A stretch of 64,000 nt of DNA from an uncultured Pelagibacteraceae bacterium (GTDB lineage Bacteria; Pseudomonadota; Alphaproteobacteria; Pelagibacterales; Pelagibacteraceae), in NCBI GenBank assembly GCA_902567045.1, contig CACFLJ010000001.1, positions 148,866 to 212,865 on the forward strand. Direction: 5' to 3'. Below the pieces are notes generated by a model. That model was not told the origin of the DNA, made no database searches, and saw only the letters and a program-made list of their open reading frames with translations. The translations under genes were made by a program, and so were the position numbers. Each line of letters opens with the position of its first letter. The first letter of the stretch is position 1. Positions 20,856 to 31,759 of this stretch are shown piece by piece.

Positions 20856-21560
20856 ATGTCACAAACAATTGCGTTAGTAGACGATGATCGAAATTTATTA
20901 ACATCTGTCCAGATGGCTTTGGAAAAAGAAGGTTTTAAAGTTCAAACATATATTGATGGTGAAAATGCTCTTGTTGGATTATCAAGAACCCCACCTGATC
21001 TTGCTGTTATCGATATCAAAATGCCAAGAATGGATGGTGAAGAACTTTTAAGAAAACTTAGAAAAAAAACTTCTATGCCTGTTATATTTTTAACTTCTAA
21101 AGATGAAGTAACAGATGAGGTTAGTGGTTTAAAACTCGGTGCAGATGACTTCGTTGGTAAAACTGGTGGATTCTCAACCAAAGTTTTAGTTGAAAGAATT
21201 AAGGTTCAGTTAAGAAAAAAAGATAAGGATATCAACATTGAAGAAAATAAAAATGTAATTTCTCATGGTAAGTTAAAACTAGATCCTTCTCAACTCGAAT
21301 GTGAATGGGATGGCAAACAACTGCCCGATAAACTGACTACCACAGAATTTAAAATTGTTGAGGAGCTAGCAAAAAGACCAGGCATGATCAAAGAAAGAGC
21401 TTTGCTGATGGATGTAGCTTATCGAGAAGATACAGATATAGAAGATAGGACTATTGATAGTCATGTTAAAAGAATAAGAAAAAAATTCAAAAAGGTAGAT
21501 AGTGATTTTTCAGCAATTGAAACAAGATATGGAAGTGGATATAGATGGAATGTTAAATAA
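20856..21560 (+). CDS. chvI: Two-component response regulator, ChvI-type (OmpR family)
   Basis: IALVDDDRNLLTSVQMALEKEGF; C-terminal winged helix with DSHVKRIRKKFK; RYGSGYRW; adjacent sensor kinase. Confidence 0.87.
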   Translation: MSQTIALVDDDRNLLTSVQMALEKEGFKVQTYIDGENALVGLSRTPPDLAVIDIKMPRMDGEELLRKLRKKTSMPVIFLTSKDEVTDEVSGLKLGADDFVGKTGGFSTKVLVERIKVQLRKKDKDINIEENKNVISHGKLKLDPSQLECEWDGKQLPDKLTTTEFKIVEELAKRPGMIKERALLMDVAYREDTDIEDRTIDSHVKRIRKKFKKVDSDFSAIETRYGSGYRWNVK

Positions 21561-21565
21561 TAATT

Positions 21566-23068
21566 ATGGGAAAAATACTAAAAAATCTGTCTATATTACA
21601 GAAATTCTTATTTATTAATCTAGTAGTCTTCATATTTATAATAATAATAACTTTCTTTTACTTAGGTGCTATTAAAAAAAATTTGATTAATGAGAAACAA
21701 AAAAATCACACAAATATAATAACTCAAACAATATTAAATCTTGAAAAATCAAATATAAAATTAAATGAGTATGGAATAAGCGAATTTTTATTTTCCAAAA
21801 AATATCGATTTCCATACTTTGAAAAACTAGATAGAGTAATATTTTTTGACGATAAATTAAATTGGATAGGCGATACAAGATCTATTCCATCCTCAACGTT
21901 ATTAATTGAAGAATTAAGTAAAGAATCAAATGAGAAAAATTTTAATAATCAAGAAAATAAAAATGAAACTATTTTTGATACCGATCTTAATAAATATTAT
22001 TTATCAGGATCTGAAAAATCTTTAACCAATTTAAAACAAATCCAAGGACAGTTTTTTGTTTTTAGTATTAAGAGTATTAATAATTTAAATAATCAGGGTT
22101 ATATTCTTATATCTGAAAATGCTGATAATATAATTGCTCAAATTGAAGAGAGAGAGAACTTTATTATTAGAACAGCTCTTGTTGTACTTTTGGTTATCAT
22201 TATTTTTTCATATGTCTTAAATAGATATTTTTTAAAACCCATTAAAAATTTAGTTACTTATACAAAAATCATAAAAAACAAAAGTAACGAAAAAACAGAT
22301 ATAGAAAGGGTTAAGACAAGAAACGATGAATTGGGAATATTATCAAAATCTCTTGATGAAATGACTAGTGAATTAAATAAAAGAATTGCAACTGCTGAAA
22401 ATTATTCAACAGACCTTCTTCATGAAATTAGAAATCCCCTTGCTTCATTGAAAAGTGCGTCTGAGATAATTTCAGAAACAGAAGATAAAACTAAAAGAGA
22501 AAAATTAATTAATATCGTCTCTCATGATGTTGAAAGAATAGAAAGATTAATTACTGATTATTCTCAAATGCTGAAAGATGAGGCAGTAATTTCAACAGAA
22601 ACAATGCAAAAAATTGACATTAAGGATATTGCAAAATCTGTAGTTGACGATTTTAATAATATTTATAATTCCAAGAGAAAAATACAAATAAGATTAAAAT
22701 CTAATGGATCTGAAAATTATTTTATACTTGGTATTAATAATAGAATAGAACAAATTATTGCAAATCTGCTTGAAAATTCAATTTCTTTTAGTGATGAGAA
22801 TCAAGAAATCATAGTAGAGGTTAGCAAAGACAAAGATGGTAAGCCAAGACTTGTCGTAATTGACGAGGGGACCGGTTTTAACGAGAAGGATACTGCTAAA
22901 ATTTTCAATAGATTTTATAGCAATAGACCTGAGAATTTTGGAGAACACTCTGGTTTAGGGCTAAATATAGTGAAAAACTTGGTTGAATTACATAATGGAC
23001 AAATTAAAGCTGAAAATAATAAACAGAGAGGTGCTAAAGTTGAAATTATTTTTCCGGCGACCCAATGA
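21566..23068 (+). CDS. chvG: Sensor histidine kinase, ChvG-type
   Basis: Two TM segments, HAMP, H-box DLLHEIRNPLASLKSASE, N/G boxes (NLLENSISFS, DEGTGFNEKD, GLGLNIVKNLVELH). Confidence 0.87.
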   Translation: MGKILKNLSILQKFLFINLVVFIFIIIITFFYLGAIKKNLINEKQKNHTNIITQTILNLEKSNIKLNEYGISEFLFSKKYRFPYFEKLDRVIFFDDKLNWIGDTRSIPSSTLLIEELSKESNEKNFNNQENKNETIFDTDLNKYYLSGSEKSLTNLKQIQGQFFVFSIKSINNLNNQGYILISENADNIIAQIEERENFIIRTALVVLLVIIIFSYVLNRYFLKPIKNLVTYTKIIKNKSNEKTDIERVKTRNDELGILSKSLDEMTSELNKRIATAENYSTDLLHEIRNPLASLKSASEIISETEDKTKREKLINIVSHDVERIERLITDYSQMLKDEAVISTETMQKIDIKDIAKSVVDDFNNIYNSKRKIQIRLKSNGSENYFILGINNRIEQIIANLLENSISFSDENQEIIVEVSKDKDGKPRLVVIDEGTGFNEKDTAKIFNRFYSNRPENFGEHSGLGLNIVKNLVELHNGQIKAENNKQRGAKVEIIFPATQ

Positions 23069-23110
23069 AAAGTTGATTAATACAAATAAAGTTGCTACAA
23101 GCCCTAGCTT

Positions 23111-24397
23111 ATGACTGATTATAAAGTAAAAGATATTAACGAAGCAGAATTTGGAAGAAAAGAAATCTCCTTAGCAGAGACTGAAATGCCAGGATTAATG
23201 GCAGTAAGAGCCGAGTACAAGGGCAAAAACCCTCTTAAAGGTGCAAGAATTTTGGGTTGTCTTCATATGACAATTCAAACGGCAGTTTTAATTGAAACTT
23301 TGGTAGACTTGGGCGCAGAATGTAGATGGTCCTCATGCAATATATTTTCAACACAAGATCATGCAGCAGCAGCAATTGCAAAAGCTGGTATACCAGTATT
23401 TGCATGGAAGGGTGAAACAGAGGAAGAATATTGGTGGTGTGTTAAACAAACTATAGAGGGTAAAAAAGATTGGATCCCTAACATGATTTTAGATGATGGT
23501 GGAGATCTTACTGCTCTTATGCATAAAGATTATAAAGATTTATTAAAAGGCATAAAAGGTTTGAGTGAAGAAACAACAACAGGTGTTTTAGCACTTAAAA
23601 AAATGGAAGAACAAGGTCAATTGTTAGTACCAGCAATTAATGTAAACGACTCGGTCACGAAATCAAAATTTGATAATCTATATGGATGTAGAGAAAGTTT
23701 AGTTGATGGAATCAAAAGAGCTACAGATGTAATGATGTCAGGGAAAGTTGCAATTGTTGCAGGCTTTGGTGATGTTGGAAAAGGTAGTGCAGCATCTTTA
23801 CGACAGAGTGGAGCAAGAGTTTTAGTAACCGAAACTGATCCTATTTGTGCATTACAAGCTGCTATGGAGGGTTACGAAGTAGTTTTAATGGATGAAATGA
23901 TAGGTCAAGCAGATATCGTTGTAACTGCAACTGGAAATAAAGATGTAGTAACGGCAGATCATATGAGAGCTATGAAAGATAGATCTATTCTATGTAATAT
24001 TGGACACTTCGATAACGAAATTCAAGTCGAGGCTTTGAAAAATTATAAATGGGATGAAGTAAAACCTCAAGTTCATGAAATCACATTCCCAGACGACAAA
24101 AGATTAATTTTGTTAGCTGAAGGAAGACTTGTAAATTTAGGTTGTGGAACTGGTCACCCAAGTTTTGTTATGAGTGCATCATTTACTAATCAGGTTATTG
24201 CTCAAATTGAACTTTGGAATAATTCAGATAACTATGAAAATAAAGTTTATGTGCTTCCTAAACACTTGGATGAAAAGGTGGCAAGGCTTCACTTAGATAA
24301 AGTCGGCGCAAAATTAACGCCACTATCAAAAGAGCAAGCTGACTATATAAGTGTAACACCAGAGGGACCATACAAGCCTCATGCTTATCGCTACTAG
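23111..24397 (+). CDS. ahcY: Adenosylhomocysteinase
   Basis: [48 protein letters not shown]-terminal [10 protein letters not shown]. Confidence 0.97.
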   Translation: MTDYKVKDINEAEFGRKEISLAETEMPGLMAVRAEYKGKNPLKGARILGCLHMTIQTAVLIETLVDLGAECRWSSCNIFSTQDHAAAAIAKAGIPVFAWKGETEEEYWWCVKQTIEGKKDWIPNMILDDGGDLTALMHKDYKDLLKGIKGLSEETTTGVLALKKMEEQGQLLVPAINVNDSVTKSKFDNLYGCRESLVDGIKRATDVMMSGKVAIVAGFGDVGKGSAASLRQSGARVLVTETDPICALQAAMEGYEVVLMDEMIGQADIVVTATGNKDVVTADHMRAMKDRSILCNIGHFDNEIQVEALKNYKWDEVKPQVHEITFPDDKRLILLAEGRLVNLGCGTGHPSFVMSASFTNQVIAQIELWNNSDNYENKVYVLPKHLDEKVARLHLDKVGAKLTPLSKEQADYISVTPEGPYKPHAYRY

Positions 24398-24860
24398 AAG
24401 TGGCAAAATAAATATTTCTAAAGAAAAAGATACTAGACTTGTAGCTGAAAGACTTTCTAAGCTTATTAATTTAGGAGATTTCATACTTTTAACTGGCAAT
24501 CTAGGTGTAGGAAAAACTACCTTCACTAAATATATTATTAATTCTCTTCAAAGAATTAATAGACAGGCAATATCAGAAGTTCCTAGTCCTACTTTTAATA
24601 TTACTAATGAGTATCAGATAAAAAAAATTTTAATAAAACACTACGATCTATATAGAATTAAAAATGAAAAGGAGCTTAATAATTTAGGTATCCAAGAAAA
24701 TTTAAAAAAACAAATAACCCTAGTTGAGTGGCCTGAAATGGTAAAAAAATTGAAAATTAAAAATATTATTAGTTTAATATTTAAATATAATAAAAACTAT
24801 ACTGAGCGTTATCTGACAATAATTTCTAAAAACAAAAAATTAATTAATGAATTTAAGTAA
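24381..24860 (+). CDS. tsaE: tRNA threonylcarbamoyladenosine biosynthesis ATPase TsaE
   Basis: [38 protein letters not shown]. Confidence 0.9.
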   Translation: MLIATRSGKINISKEKDTRLVAERLSKLINLGDFILLTGNLGVGKTTFTKYIINSLQRINRQAISEVPSPTFNITNEYQIKKILIKHYDLYRIKNEKELNNLGIQENLKKQITLVEWPEMVKKLKIKNIISLIFKYNKNYTERYLTIISKNKKLINEFK

Positions 24861-25797
24861 ATTAAAAAAACTCACTGGAGATGCATCGTTTAGAAATTTT
24901 TATAGAGGAAAAAATAATATTCTTGTTCATTGTGTAAAAAATAAAAAAAGTAACTTATTAGAATATGATGCTGTTAATAAAATACTAATTAAAAAAAATA
25001 TTTTAGCCCCTAGATTAATATCTCAGAATTATAAAAGTAATTATATTGAGATTGAAGATTTTGGTGATCTAACAGTTTTAAAAAAATTTCAAAAAAAATC
25101 AATAAATAAAAAAATTTACTATAAAAAAATTTTAAATTTATTGATTAACATCAAAAATATAAAAACCAAGCGTCAAAAAACATTTTTGAAAACCAATTAT
25201 AAAGTTCCAGATTATTCAATTAAAAAATTATTAGATGAATCTAATTTGTTCTTAGACTGGTATTTACCAAAATATATTAAAAGCGGAAAAAATAGAATTT
25301 TAAAAATTAAGTTTAAAAAGATATTTAGAAAATTATTAAATAATATCTATTATAAAAATAAAGTGTTTGTACATCGAGATTTTCATATATCTAATATAAT
25401 GATAACTAAAAAAGGTTTAGGGGTAATTGATAGTCAAGATGCTGTCTATGGAAATATTGCATATGATTTAGCCTCTCTTATCGATGATGTTAGGTTTAAG
25501 ACAGACGTAAAGACTAAAAAATATATTTTTGATGAATTCATTAAAAAAAATAAAGAATTAAATTTTAAAAAATTCAAAAATGACTTTGAAATTTTATCCG
25601 TTTTGAGGAATTTAAAAATAATTGGCATATTTACTAGATTATCTGTGAGAGATAAAAAAAATAAATATCTTAAACTTATACCTCATGCATGGGAGTTAAT
25701 CGATTACAGAACTTTGAATAATCCAATATTTAAAGACTTAAATTACCTTTTAAGTAAAAACTTTGATAGAAAAATTAGAAAATCTTATGAAAATTAA
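24847..25797 (+). CDS. amgK: Aminoglycoside phosphotransferase-like sugar kinase (AmgK-type)
   Basis: LTGDASFRNFYR; kinase motif VFVHRDFHISNIM; overlaps murU-type nucleotidyltransferase. Confidence 0.82.
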   Translation: MNLSKLKKLTGDASFRNFYRGKNNILVHCVKNKKSNLLEYDAVNKILIKKNILAPRLISQNYKSNYIEIEDFGDLTVLKKFQKKSINKKIYYKKILNLLINIKNIKTKRQKTFLKTNYKVPDYSIKKLLDESNLFLDWYLPKYIKSGKNRILKIKFKKIFRKLLNNIYYKNKVFVHRDFHISNIMITKKGLGVIDSQDAVYGNIAYDLASLIDDVRFKTDVKTKKYIFDEFIKKNKELNFKKFKNDFEILSVLRNLKIIGIFTRLSVRDKKNKYLKLIPHAWELIDYRTLNNPIFKDLNYLLSKNFDRKIRKSYEN

Positions 25798-26473
25798 AAC
25801 TGCTCTAATACTCTGTGCTGGATTTGGTAAGAGGGTACAACCGATAACAGATTATTTGCCCAAGCCATTAATAGTTTATAAAAATGAAACTTTATTAGAA
25901 AACACAATTAATTTTCTTATTAAGATAAAGATTGAAAAAATTAAAATTAATGTTTTTTATTTAAAAGAAAAAATTATTGATTTCATTAATAGTAAAAACT
26001 TTCCAATAAATATTGAAATTGTAGATGATGGTGAGACAATATTAGGAACAGGGGGTGGCACACTTAGTCTTATAAATAAATCTAATGAGGATGATGTTCT
26101 AATAATTAATCCAGATACAATTTGGGATAACAGTTATATCAAATCAATTGACGCAATGGAGAGAATTTACTTTAAAAGAAAAATGAAAAATATTTTATTA
26201 ATTGTAAATAACTCGACATGCTTTGATAAAAGATTTAATGGAGATTTCGAGATAAAAAATAATATTCTTATAAAAGAAAAAATAAATAATTTTAAATACA
26301 CTGGATGTCAAATATTTAATAAGAAATTAATATTGCATAAACAATTAAATTATTTTCCTGTATCTGAAATATGGGATACACTTTTAAGAGAAAACAAACT
26401 TTATGGTTATGAGCATAAAGGTGTATTTAAGCATTTAACCGACTTTGAAATATACGAAAAATTATTTATTTAG
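25787..26473 (+). CDS. murU: Sugar-1-phosphate nucleotidyltransferase (MurU-type)
   Basis: MKIKTALILCAGFGKRVQPITDYLPKPLI; start taken at internal ATG of the listed ORF; pairs with AmgK homolog. Confidence 0.82.
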   Translation: MKIKTALILCAGFGKRVQPITDYLPKPLIVYKNETLLENTINFLIKIKIEKIKINVFYLKEKIIDFINSKNFPINIEIVDDGETILGTGGGTLSLINKSNEDDVLIINPDTIWDNSYIKSIDAMERIYFKRKMKNILLIVNNSTCFDKRFNGDFEIKNNILIKEKINNFKYTGCQIFNKKLILHKQLNYFPVSEIWDTLLRENKLYGYEHKGVFKHLTDFEIYEKLFI

Positions 26474-27180
26474 AAAACCAAAAGATCTTTTGCTCTATCT
26501 TTATCTAAATATCTTACATTCTTAACCTTTCCATTTTCAGTTTCAATCAATAAAGGATTACCAGTTGGTATTTCTAAGCTTGAAATCTTTTCGTTATCTA
26601 AATTAAATAAATATTTACATAATGATCTAATTGAATTTCCATGAGCTGATACAATAATATTTTTGTCTAATTTAGGTTCAATATTTTTTTTATAAAAAGG
26701 TATTACTCTTTCATAAGTATTTTTTAATGACTCTGTATCTGGTATTTTATCTTTGGGAACATTTTTATATATATCAATATTCAATGGATGATATGGGCTT
26801 GTTTTTTTTAAAGGCTCTGGTGGGTTATCCCACGATCTTCTAAAAATATGAATTTTTTCTTCTCCATAGAGTTTTTTCATTTCATCTTTATTTAAACCTG
26901 TTAACGCTCCATAGTGCCTTTCGTTTAGTTCCCAAGCATTAATAACATTTTGATCTTTAATTCTCATCGTGTTGAGTATTAAACTTAATGTTTCAATCGA
27001 TCTTGTCTGTAAAGATGTATAAAAATAAGATAATTCAAGGTTTAATTCCTTAATTAGTTCTCCAGCTTTACATGCTTCAAGTTTACCCTTGGCAGCTAAA
27101 CCTACATCCACCCAGCCAGTAAAACGGTTTTCTAGGTTCCATTCACTTTGTCCATGTCTAACAAGTATTAAATTATTCAT
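26470..27180 (-). CDS. gpmA: 2,3-bisphosphoglycerate-dependent phosphoglycerate mutase
   Basis: LVRHGQSEWNLENRFTGWVDVGL; ERHYGALTGLNK; SAHGNSIRSL. Confidence 0.95.
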   Translation of the reverse strand: MNNLILVRHGQSEWNLENRFTGWVDVGLAAKGKLEACKAGELIKELNLELSYFYTSLQTRSIETLSLILNTMRIKDQNVINAWELNERHYGALTGLNKDEMKKLYGEEKIHIFRRSWDNPPEPLKKTSPYHPLNIDIYKNVPKDKIPDTESLKNTYERVIPFYKKNIEPKLDKNIIVSAHGNSIRSLCKYLFNLDNEKISSLEIPTGNPLLIETENGKVKNVRYLDKDRAKDLLVF

Positions 27181-27244
27181 AAATTTAACACAAATATAAA
27201 TTAAATTAGATTGACATAAAGCTAAATCTTTTTAATTTGTTAAA

Positions 27245-27553
27245 ATGAGTTCATTTGAAGATAGAAAAAAAAGTTTTGAAAAGAAATTTGCTCACGATCA
27301 AGAGCTTCAATTCAAAGTTAGCGCTAGAAGGAATAAATATTTAGGAGAATGGGTATCCCAGATGCTAAATTTTAATCCTGATCAAGAAAAAGAATACATT
27401 CAATCAGTTATAAAAGCAGATTTTGCTGAAGCAGGTGATCAAGACGTATTTAGAAAAATCAAAGAGGATTTGAAAGAAAAAAACGTTTCGGATGAAGAAC
27501 TACGAAAAAAAATGGATGAACTAAATGAAAAAGCAAAAACTGATTTTAATTAG
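27245..27553 (+). CDS. DUF1476 protein (alphaproteobacterial ATPase zeta-subunit-like)
   Basis: SFEDRKKSFEKKFAHDQELQFKVSARRNKYLGEWVSQML. Confidence 0.87.
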   Translation: MSSFEDRKKSFEKKFAHDQELQFKVSARRNKYLGEWVSQMLNFNPDQEKEYIQSVIKADFAEAGDQDVFRKIKEDLKEKNVSDEELRKKMDELNEKAKTDFN

Positions 27554-28040
27554 TTTTTTTTTTCTCTTATTAAATATTAATCCCTCATTATCTAAAGACT
27601 TAAGTTATTCATTAATTATAGGTAAGCCCCAGGTTACTGATGGTGATACAATCAAGATTAACAATAAAAAAATTCGTTTTAGTGGAATTGATGCTCCAGA
27701 AAGTTTTTTTTTTGGAAAAAAACAACTATGTATTTTAAATAATATTGAAATTCTATGTGGAAAGCTATCCAAAGAAAAGCTCATTGAAAAAATTGGAAAT
27801 CAGGTCGTTAACTGTAAAATAGAAAAAAATAAAGATCAATACAGTAGGTTAATAGGTGAATGTTTTATACAAAATGAAAGCCTCTCAGTTTTTATGGTTA
27901 AGAATGGTTATGCATTTGATTATCCTAAATATTCAAACGGAAAATTTAGAGAACATCAGATTTATGCAAAAAAACTTTCCTTGGGTTTATGGCAAATGCA
28001 ATTCGAATATCCTTGGATATGGAGAAAAAAAAATAGATAA
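27525..28040 (+). CDS. Secreted thermonuclease-family (SNase-like) protein
   Basis: Signal peptide; VTDGDTIKINNKKIRFSGIDAPES; YSRLIGECF; ORF overlaps the end of the DUF1476 gene. Confidence 0.82.
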   Translation: MKKQKLILISFFFLLLNINPSLSKDLSYSLIIGKPQVTDGDTIKINNKKIRFSGIDAPESFFFGKKQLCILNNIEILCGKLSKEKLIEKIGNQVVNCKIEKNKDQYSRLIGECFIQNESLSVFMVKNGYAFDYPKYSNGKFREHQIYAKKLSLGLWQMQFEYPWIWRKKNR

Positions 28041-28048
28041 TAATAAAA

Positions 28049-28648
28049 ATGATTCGAAACAAAAATATTTATTTAATTTTAATTCTTATTTTAGTTTCTG
28101 CTTGCTCTTCAATTCCTAAAAATACTGCTGATGGCTGTTCAATTTTTTCAGAAAGATATCTTTGGTATAAGCATGCCAAAAAAACTGAACAAAAATGGGG
28201 TACTCCTATTAATTTACAACTTGCTATAATTAAAATGGAGTCAGATTTTGATTGGTTGGCAAAACCACCTAGACAAAAATTATTTAAAGTTATCCCATAT
28301 AAAAGACAATCAAGTTCTTTTGGTTATTCTCAAGCAATTAGAGGAACCTGGAAGCAATACAAAGAGGAAACAGGAAACAAGTATGCTACTAGGACAAGAT
28401 TTAAAGATAGTGTAGATTTTATTGGTTGGTATACAAACAAAACAGAAAAGATCCTAAAAATACCAAAAAATGATGCTTTTAAACAATATGTTGCTTATCA
28501 TGAGGGCTGGGGAAATTACAAAAATTATAAAAAGAATCAAAAAATTATTCTTCTAGCAAAAAAAGTTGAAAATCAATCTAAGAAATACAAAGCACAACTT
28601 AATAATTGTCGAAAATCACTTACTACTAAAAAATATATTATATTTTAG
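28049..28648 (+). CDS. Transglycosylase SLT-like lipoprotein
   Basis: Lipobox LVSACSS; QLAIIKMESDFDW...SSSFGYSQAIRGTWKQYKEETG. Confidence 0.75.
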   Translation: MIRNKNIYLILILILVSACSSIPKNTADGCSIFSERYLWYKHAKKTEQKWGTPINLQLAIIKMESDFDWLAKPPRQKLFKVIPYKRQSSSFGYSQAIRGTWKQYKEETGNKYATRTRFKDSVDFIGWYTNKTEKILKIPKNDAFKQYVAYHEGWGNYKNYKKNQKIILLAKKVENQSKKYKAQLNNCRKSLTTKKYIIF

Positions 28649-31600
28649 TTTAATTGTTTTTTAAGCTCTATATCAACTGCATCAATTCTCTTCGTATTTT
28701 TCGCCAAAGTTAAATACATCGTTGGAGTTACATATAAAGTGAAGAAAGTAGAAATTATCATGCCACCAAGTATAGTTGCACCTACAGCAAGTCGGGAACC
28801 TTCTCCAGCACCTGGTCCAATATTTCCAATAACCAAAGGCAACATCGCAATCATTGTGCTAAGGGATGTCATTATAATTGGTCTAAATCTTAAACTGCAG
28901 GCTTCTTTTACAGCCTTTTCAATTTCTTTACCTTTAGTTCTCAATTGATTTGCGTAATCAACGATAAGAATACTATTTTTTGTTGAAATACCAATAAGTA
29001 TTACTAAGGCTATTTGTGAAAATATATTTATTGATGAATTCAAGAATAGAATAAATATTAATCCTCCAAATACTGCAAGTGGAACAGTTAAAATAATTAT
29101 AAATGGGTGTATAAACGAATTAAAAGTAGCTGACATAACAAGATAAGCAGTCAGCAATGCTAAAGCAAATATGATATAAAGTTCATTACTTGTTTCTTTT
29201 AATTCTTCAGATTTTCCTTTCCAAGTAATTTGTTTTTCTGGAGCAACATTAGTCATTGTTTCTTCTAAATATTTAATTGCTTCAGCTAAAGTATAACCTT
29301 CACTTATATTAGCCGATATTGTTACGGCACGTTGTCTGTTATATCTTGATAACTTACTTGCCGTTCCTTTTTCATTAAATTCAACAAGATTAGAGAGGGA
29401 AACTAAATTACCTGTTTTTTCTGATCGAACGAATATTTTACTTAAACTTTCCTTATTTTTCCTATCTTCTAAATATTGTTGTAAAATAATTGGATATTCT
29501 TTTCCAAGTTTATTAAATTTTGTGACCGTCTTACCCCCATACAAAGTTTCTAAAGTTTGACCAATTGCTTCAGTTGATATTCCTAAGTCTTTTGCTTTAT
29601 TTTTGTTAATTTTTATATTTACTTCAGGTTTATTTCTCGTGTAGTCAGATTCAAGTCTTGATAAATTTCTGTTCTTTCTTAACATTCTAATAACCTGAGA
29701 CTGTATTTGTTCTAACTCTTCGTATGTATTTCCATAAATAACCATTTGAACCGGCTTATTGTAACTTGAAACTCTTATTGACTGAGGAGAAATTGGAAAT
29801 GCTAGTGTTTGAGGTACTGTAACTATTTTTCCAATTGCTTGTCTCATTATTGTTTGAGAATTTTGTTTTCTATTTTTCCAATTGTCCAAAAGTGAGATTA
29901 TTAAGAAGCTATTTTCAGAGCCAAAACCTGGAACTATCATTAAAAATCTATTGTATGGACTATTATCGCCATCAAGTAGTGGAATTAGTCTTTTTTCAAC
30001 ATCCTCCGCCCTTTTTTGAGTATATTGGAATGAACTTCCCTCATCAGTAAATCCTATAACTAAGTAAACTCCACGATCTTCTAATGGTAACAATTCTTTT
30101 TTTGTATAGTTATACAAAGCCCCAGAGGCAACTATGATAAAAATTATGAATGTTATTATTGTTTTCTTCTTGTTCATCCAAAATCCTAATGTCTCAGTGT
30201 AAAATTTTAAAAAGCCTTGAAAAAATTTATCAAATCCTTTTGTCAAGAAATTCGACTTTTTCTTTTTATCAAGAAATTTACTACCTAGCATTGGCGAAAG
30301 CGTTAGAGCAACAAATGATGACACTACTATTGCAAATGATAGTGCTATTGCAGTCTCTTTAAATAAAGTTCCAGCAATACCTTCAATGAAAATTAAAGGC
30401 AAAAATACTGCAACCAAAATAAGAGTTGTTGCAATAATTGCAAATGTAATTTGTTTTGAGCCTTTATATGCTGCTACCAGTGGTGTCTCACCATTTTCAA
30501 TTCTTCTATATATTGCATCAGTCATAATGACTGAATCATCAGTAATAATTCCAATTGCTAATATAAAACTTAGTAAGACAAATATATTAATAGATAAATC
30601 AAATATATATAAACCTAAGAATGTAGCAATTAGACTTACAGGTAAAGCTATTGCAGGAACAATAACTGCTTTTAAATTTCCTAAAAATAAATAAATTATT
30701 ATTACAACAAGTATAAAGGCTATAGCTAAAGTTTTATAAACTTCATTTATTGCTTCGCCAATATAAGTAGCTCTATTAAAAGCTATTTCCAAATTTAAGT
30801 CGCCAGGTAAAGTTTTTCTAATTTCATTGATTTTCTTTTCAACATCTTTTGATAATTCAACAGTTGAAGCTCCACTTCTTGCATAAATTCCTATACCCAT
30901 GGTTTTTAAATTTAATGCTCCTTTACTTTGAGCTCTGAATAAAACTTTCTCTGTGACAGGACCTAATTCTAAATTTGCAATATCAGATAATCTTACTATA
31001 TTATCTTTAGCTTTCTTAATTGGCAGTTCCTTAAGTTTTTCTAAATCATTATATGATTTATCGATATTGATCGTTAAATCTATATTTTCAGCCTCAAGTG
31101 TACCCGCTGGTAATCGAACATTTTCGTTTCTTAAAGATCTTTCTACTTCTTGAATAGTTAAATTATTTGCAGCTAATTTGATTGGATCTATCCATACTCT
31201 AATACTCTGCTCCCTAAGGCCACCCGTTCTTATTCGACCAACATTTTTAATGCTAGAAAATTGATCAACTAAATATCGTTCAGCATAGTCTCCGAGCTCA
31301 AGATCACTCCAAGTTTCTGAAGATAAGGCAAGCCACATTGTAGTTGTAAAACCTGCAGATTGCTTAAGTATTCTTGGGGCCTCAGACTCGGCTGGCAGCC
31401 TTCCAACAATTCTTGCAACTCTCTCTCTTACATCGTTTGCGGCATCATCAAGGTCTATATCTGTATCAAATTCGATATTTATAGTACTTTTCCCATTCTC
31501 TGATTTAGCGTCTATGTTTTTTATTCCCTCTGCTCCACCTATAACTTCTTCAATTACCTGTGTCACTTCTTCATCAACAATTGGAGCTGACGCTGATGCA

Positions 31601-31755
31601 TATTCTACCTGGACTTGAACCACAGGTGGTTGTAAACCAGTTGGTAGTTCTCTAACTGGTAATTTTGAAAAAACAAAAGTTCCAAAGACTACTAATATTA
31701 AGGATAATACCCATGACAATGCTGGTCTTCTTATACTAACATCAGTTAAATACAT
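28645..31755 (-). CDS. RND efflux transporter permease
   Basis: 1036 aa; MYLTDVSIRRPALSWVLSLILVVFG, multiple TM, TDDSVIMTDAIYRRIE. Confidence 0.95.
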   Translation of the reverse strand: MYLTDVSIRRPALSWVLSLILVVFGTFVFSKLPVRELPTGLQPPVVQVQVEYASASAPIVDEEVTQVIEEVIGGAEGIKNIDAKSENGKSTINIEFDTDIDLDDAANDVRERVARIVGRLPAESEAPRILKQSAGFTTTMWLALSSETWSDLELGDYAERYLVDQFSSIKNVGRIRTGGLREQSIRVWIDPIKLAANNLTIQEVERSLRNENVRLPAGTLEAENIDLTINIDKSYNDLEKLKELPIKKAKDNIVRLSDIANLELGPVTEKVLFRAQSKGALNLKTMGIGIYARSGASTVELSKDVEKKINEIRKTLPGDLNLEIAFNRATYIGEAINEVYKTLAIAFILVVIIIYLFLGNLKAVIVPAIALPVSLIATFLGLYIFDLSINIFVLLSFILAIGIITDDSVIMTDAIYRRIENGETPLVAAYKGSKQITFAIIATTLILVAVFLPLIFIEGIAGTLFKETAIALSFAIVVSSFVALTLSPMLGSKFLDKKKKSNFLTKGFDKFFQGFLKFYTETLGFWMNKKKTIITFIIFIIVASGALYNYTKKELLPLEDRGVYLVIGFTDEGSSFQYTQKRAEDVEKRLIPLLDGDNSPYNRFLMIVPGFGSENSFLIISLLDNWKNRKQNSQTIMRQAIGKIVTVPQTLAFPISPQSIRVSSYNKPVQMVIYGNTYEELEQIQSQVIRMLRKNRNLSRLESDYTRNKPEVNIKINKNKAKDLGISTEAIGQTLETLYGGKTVTKFNKLGKEYPIILQQYLEDRKNKESLSKIFVRSEKTGNLVSLSNLVEFNEKGTASKLSRYNRQRAVTISANISEGYTLAEAIKYLEETMTNVAPEKQITWKGKSEELKETSNELYIIFALALLTAYLVMSATFNSFIHPFIIILTVPLAVFGGLIFILFLNSSINIFSQIALVILIGISTKNSILIVDYANQLRTKGKEIEKAVKEACSLRFRPIIMTSLSTMIAMLPLVIGNIGPGAGEGSRLAVGATILGGMIISTFFTLYVTPTMYLTLAKNTKRIDAVDIELKKQLN

Positions 31756-31759
31756 TTAA

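Noticed and set aside
23069-23110. Possible SAM/SAH-type riboswitch before ahcY
   Set aside because: The gap is only about 40 nt and shows no convincing aptamer signature.
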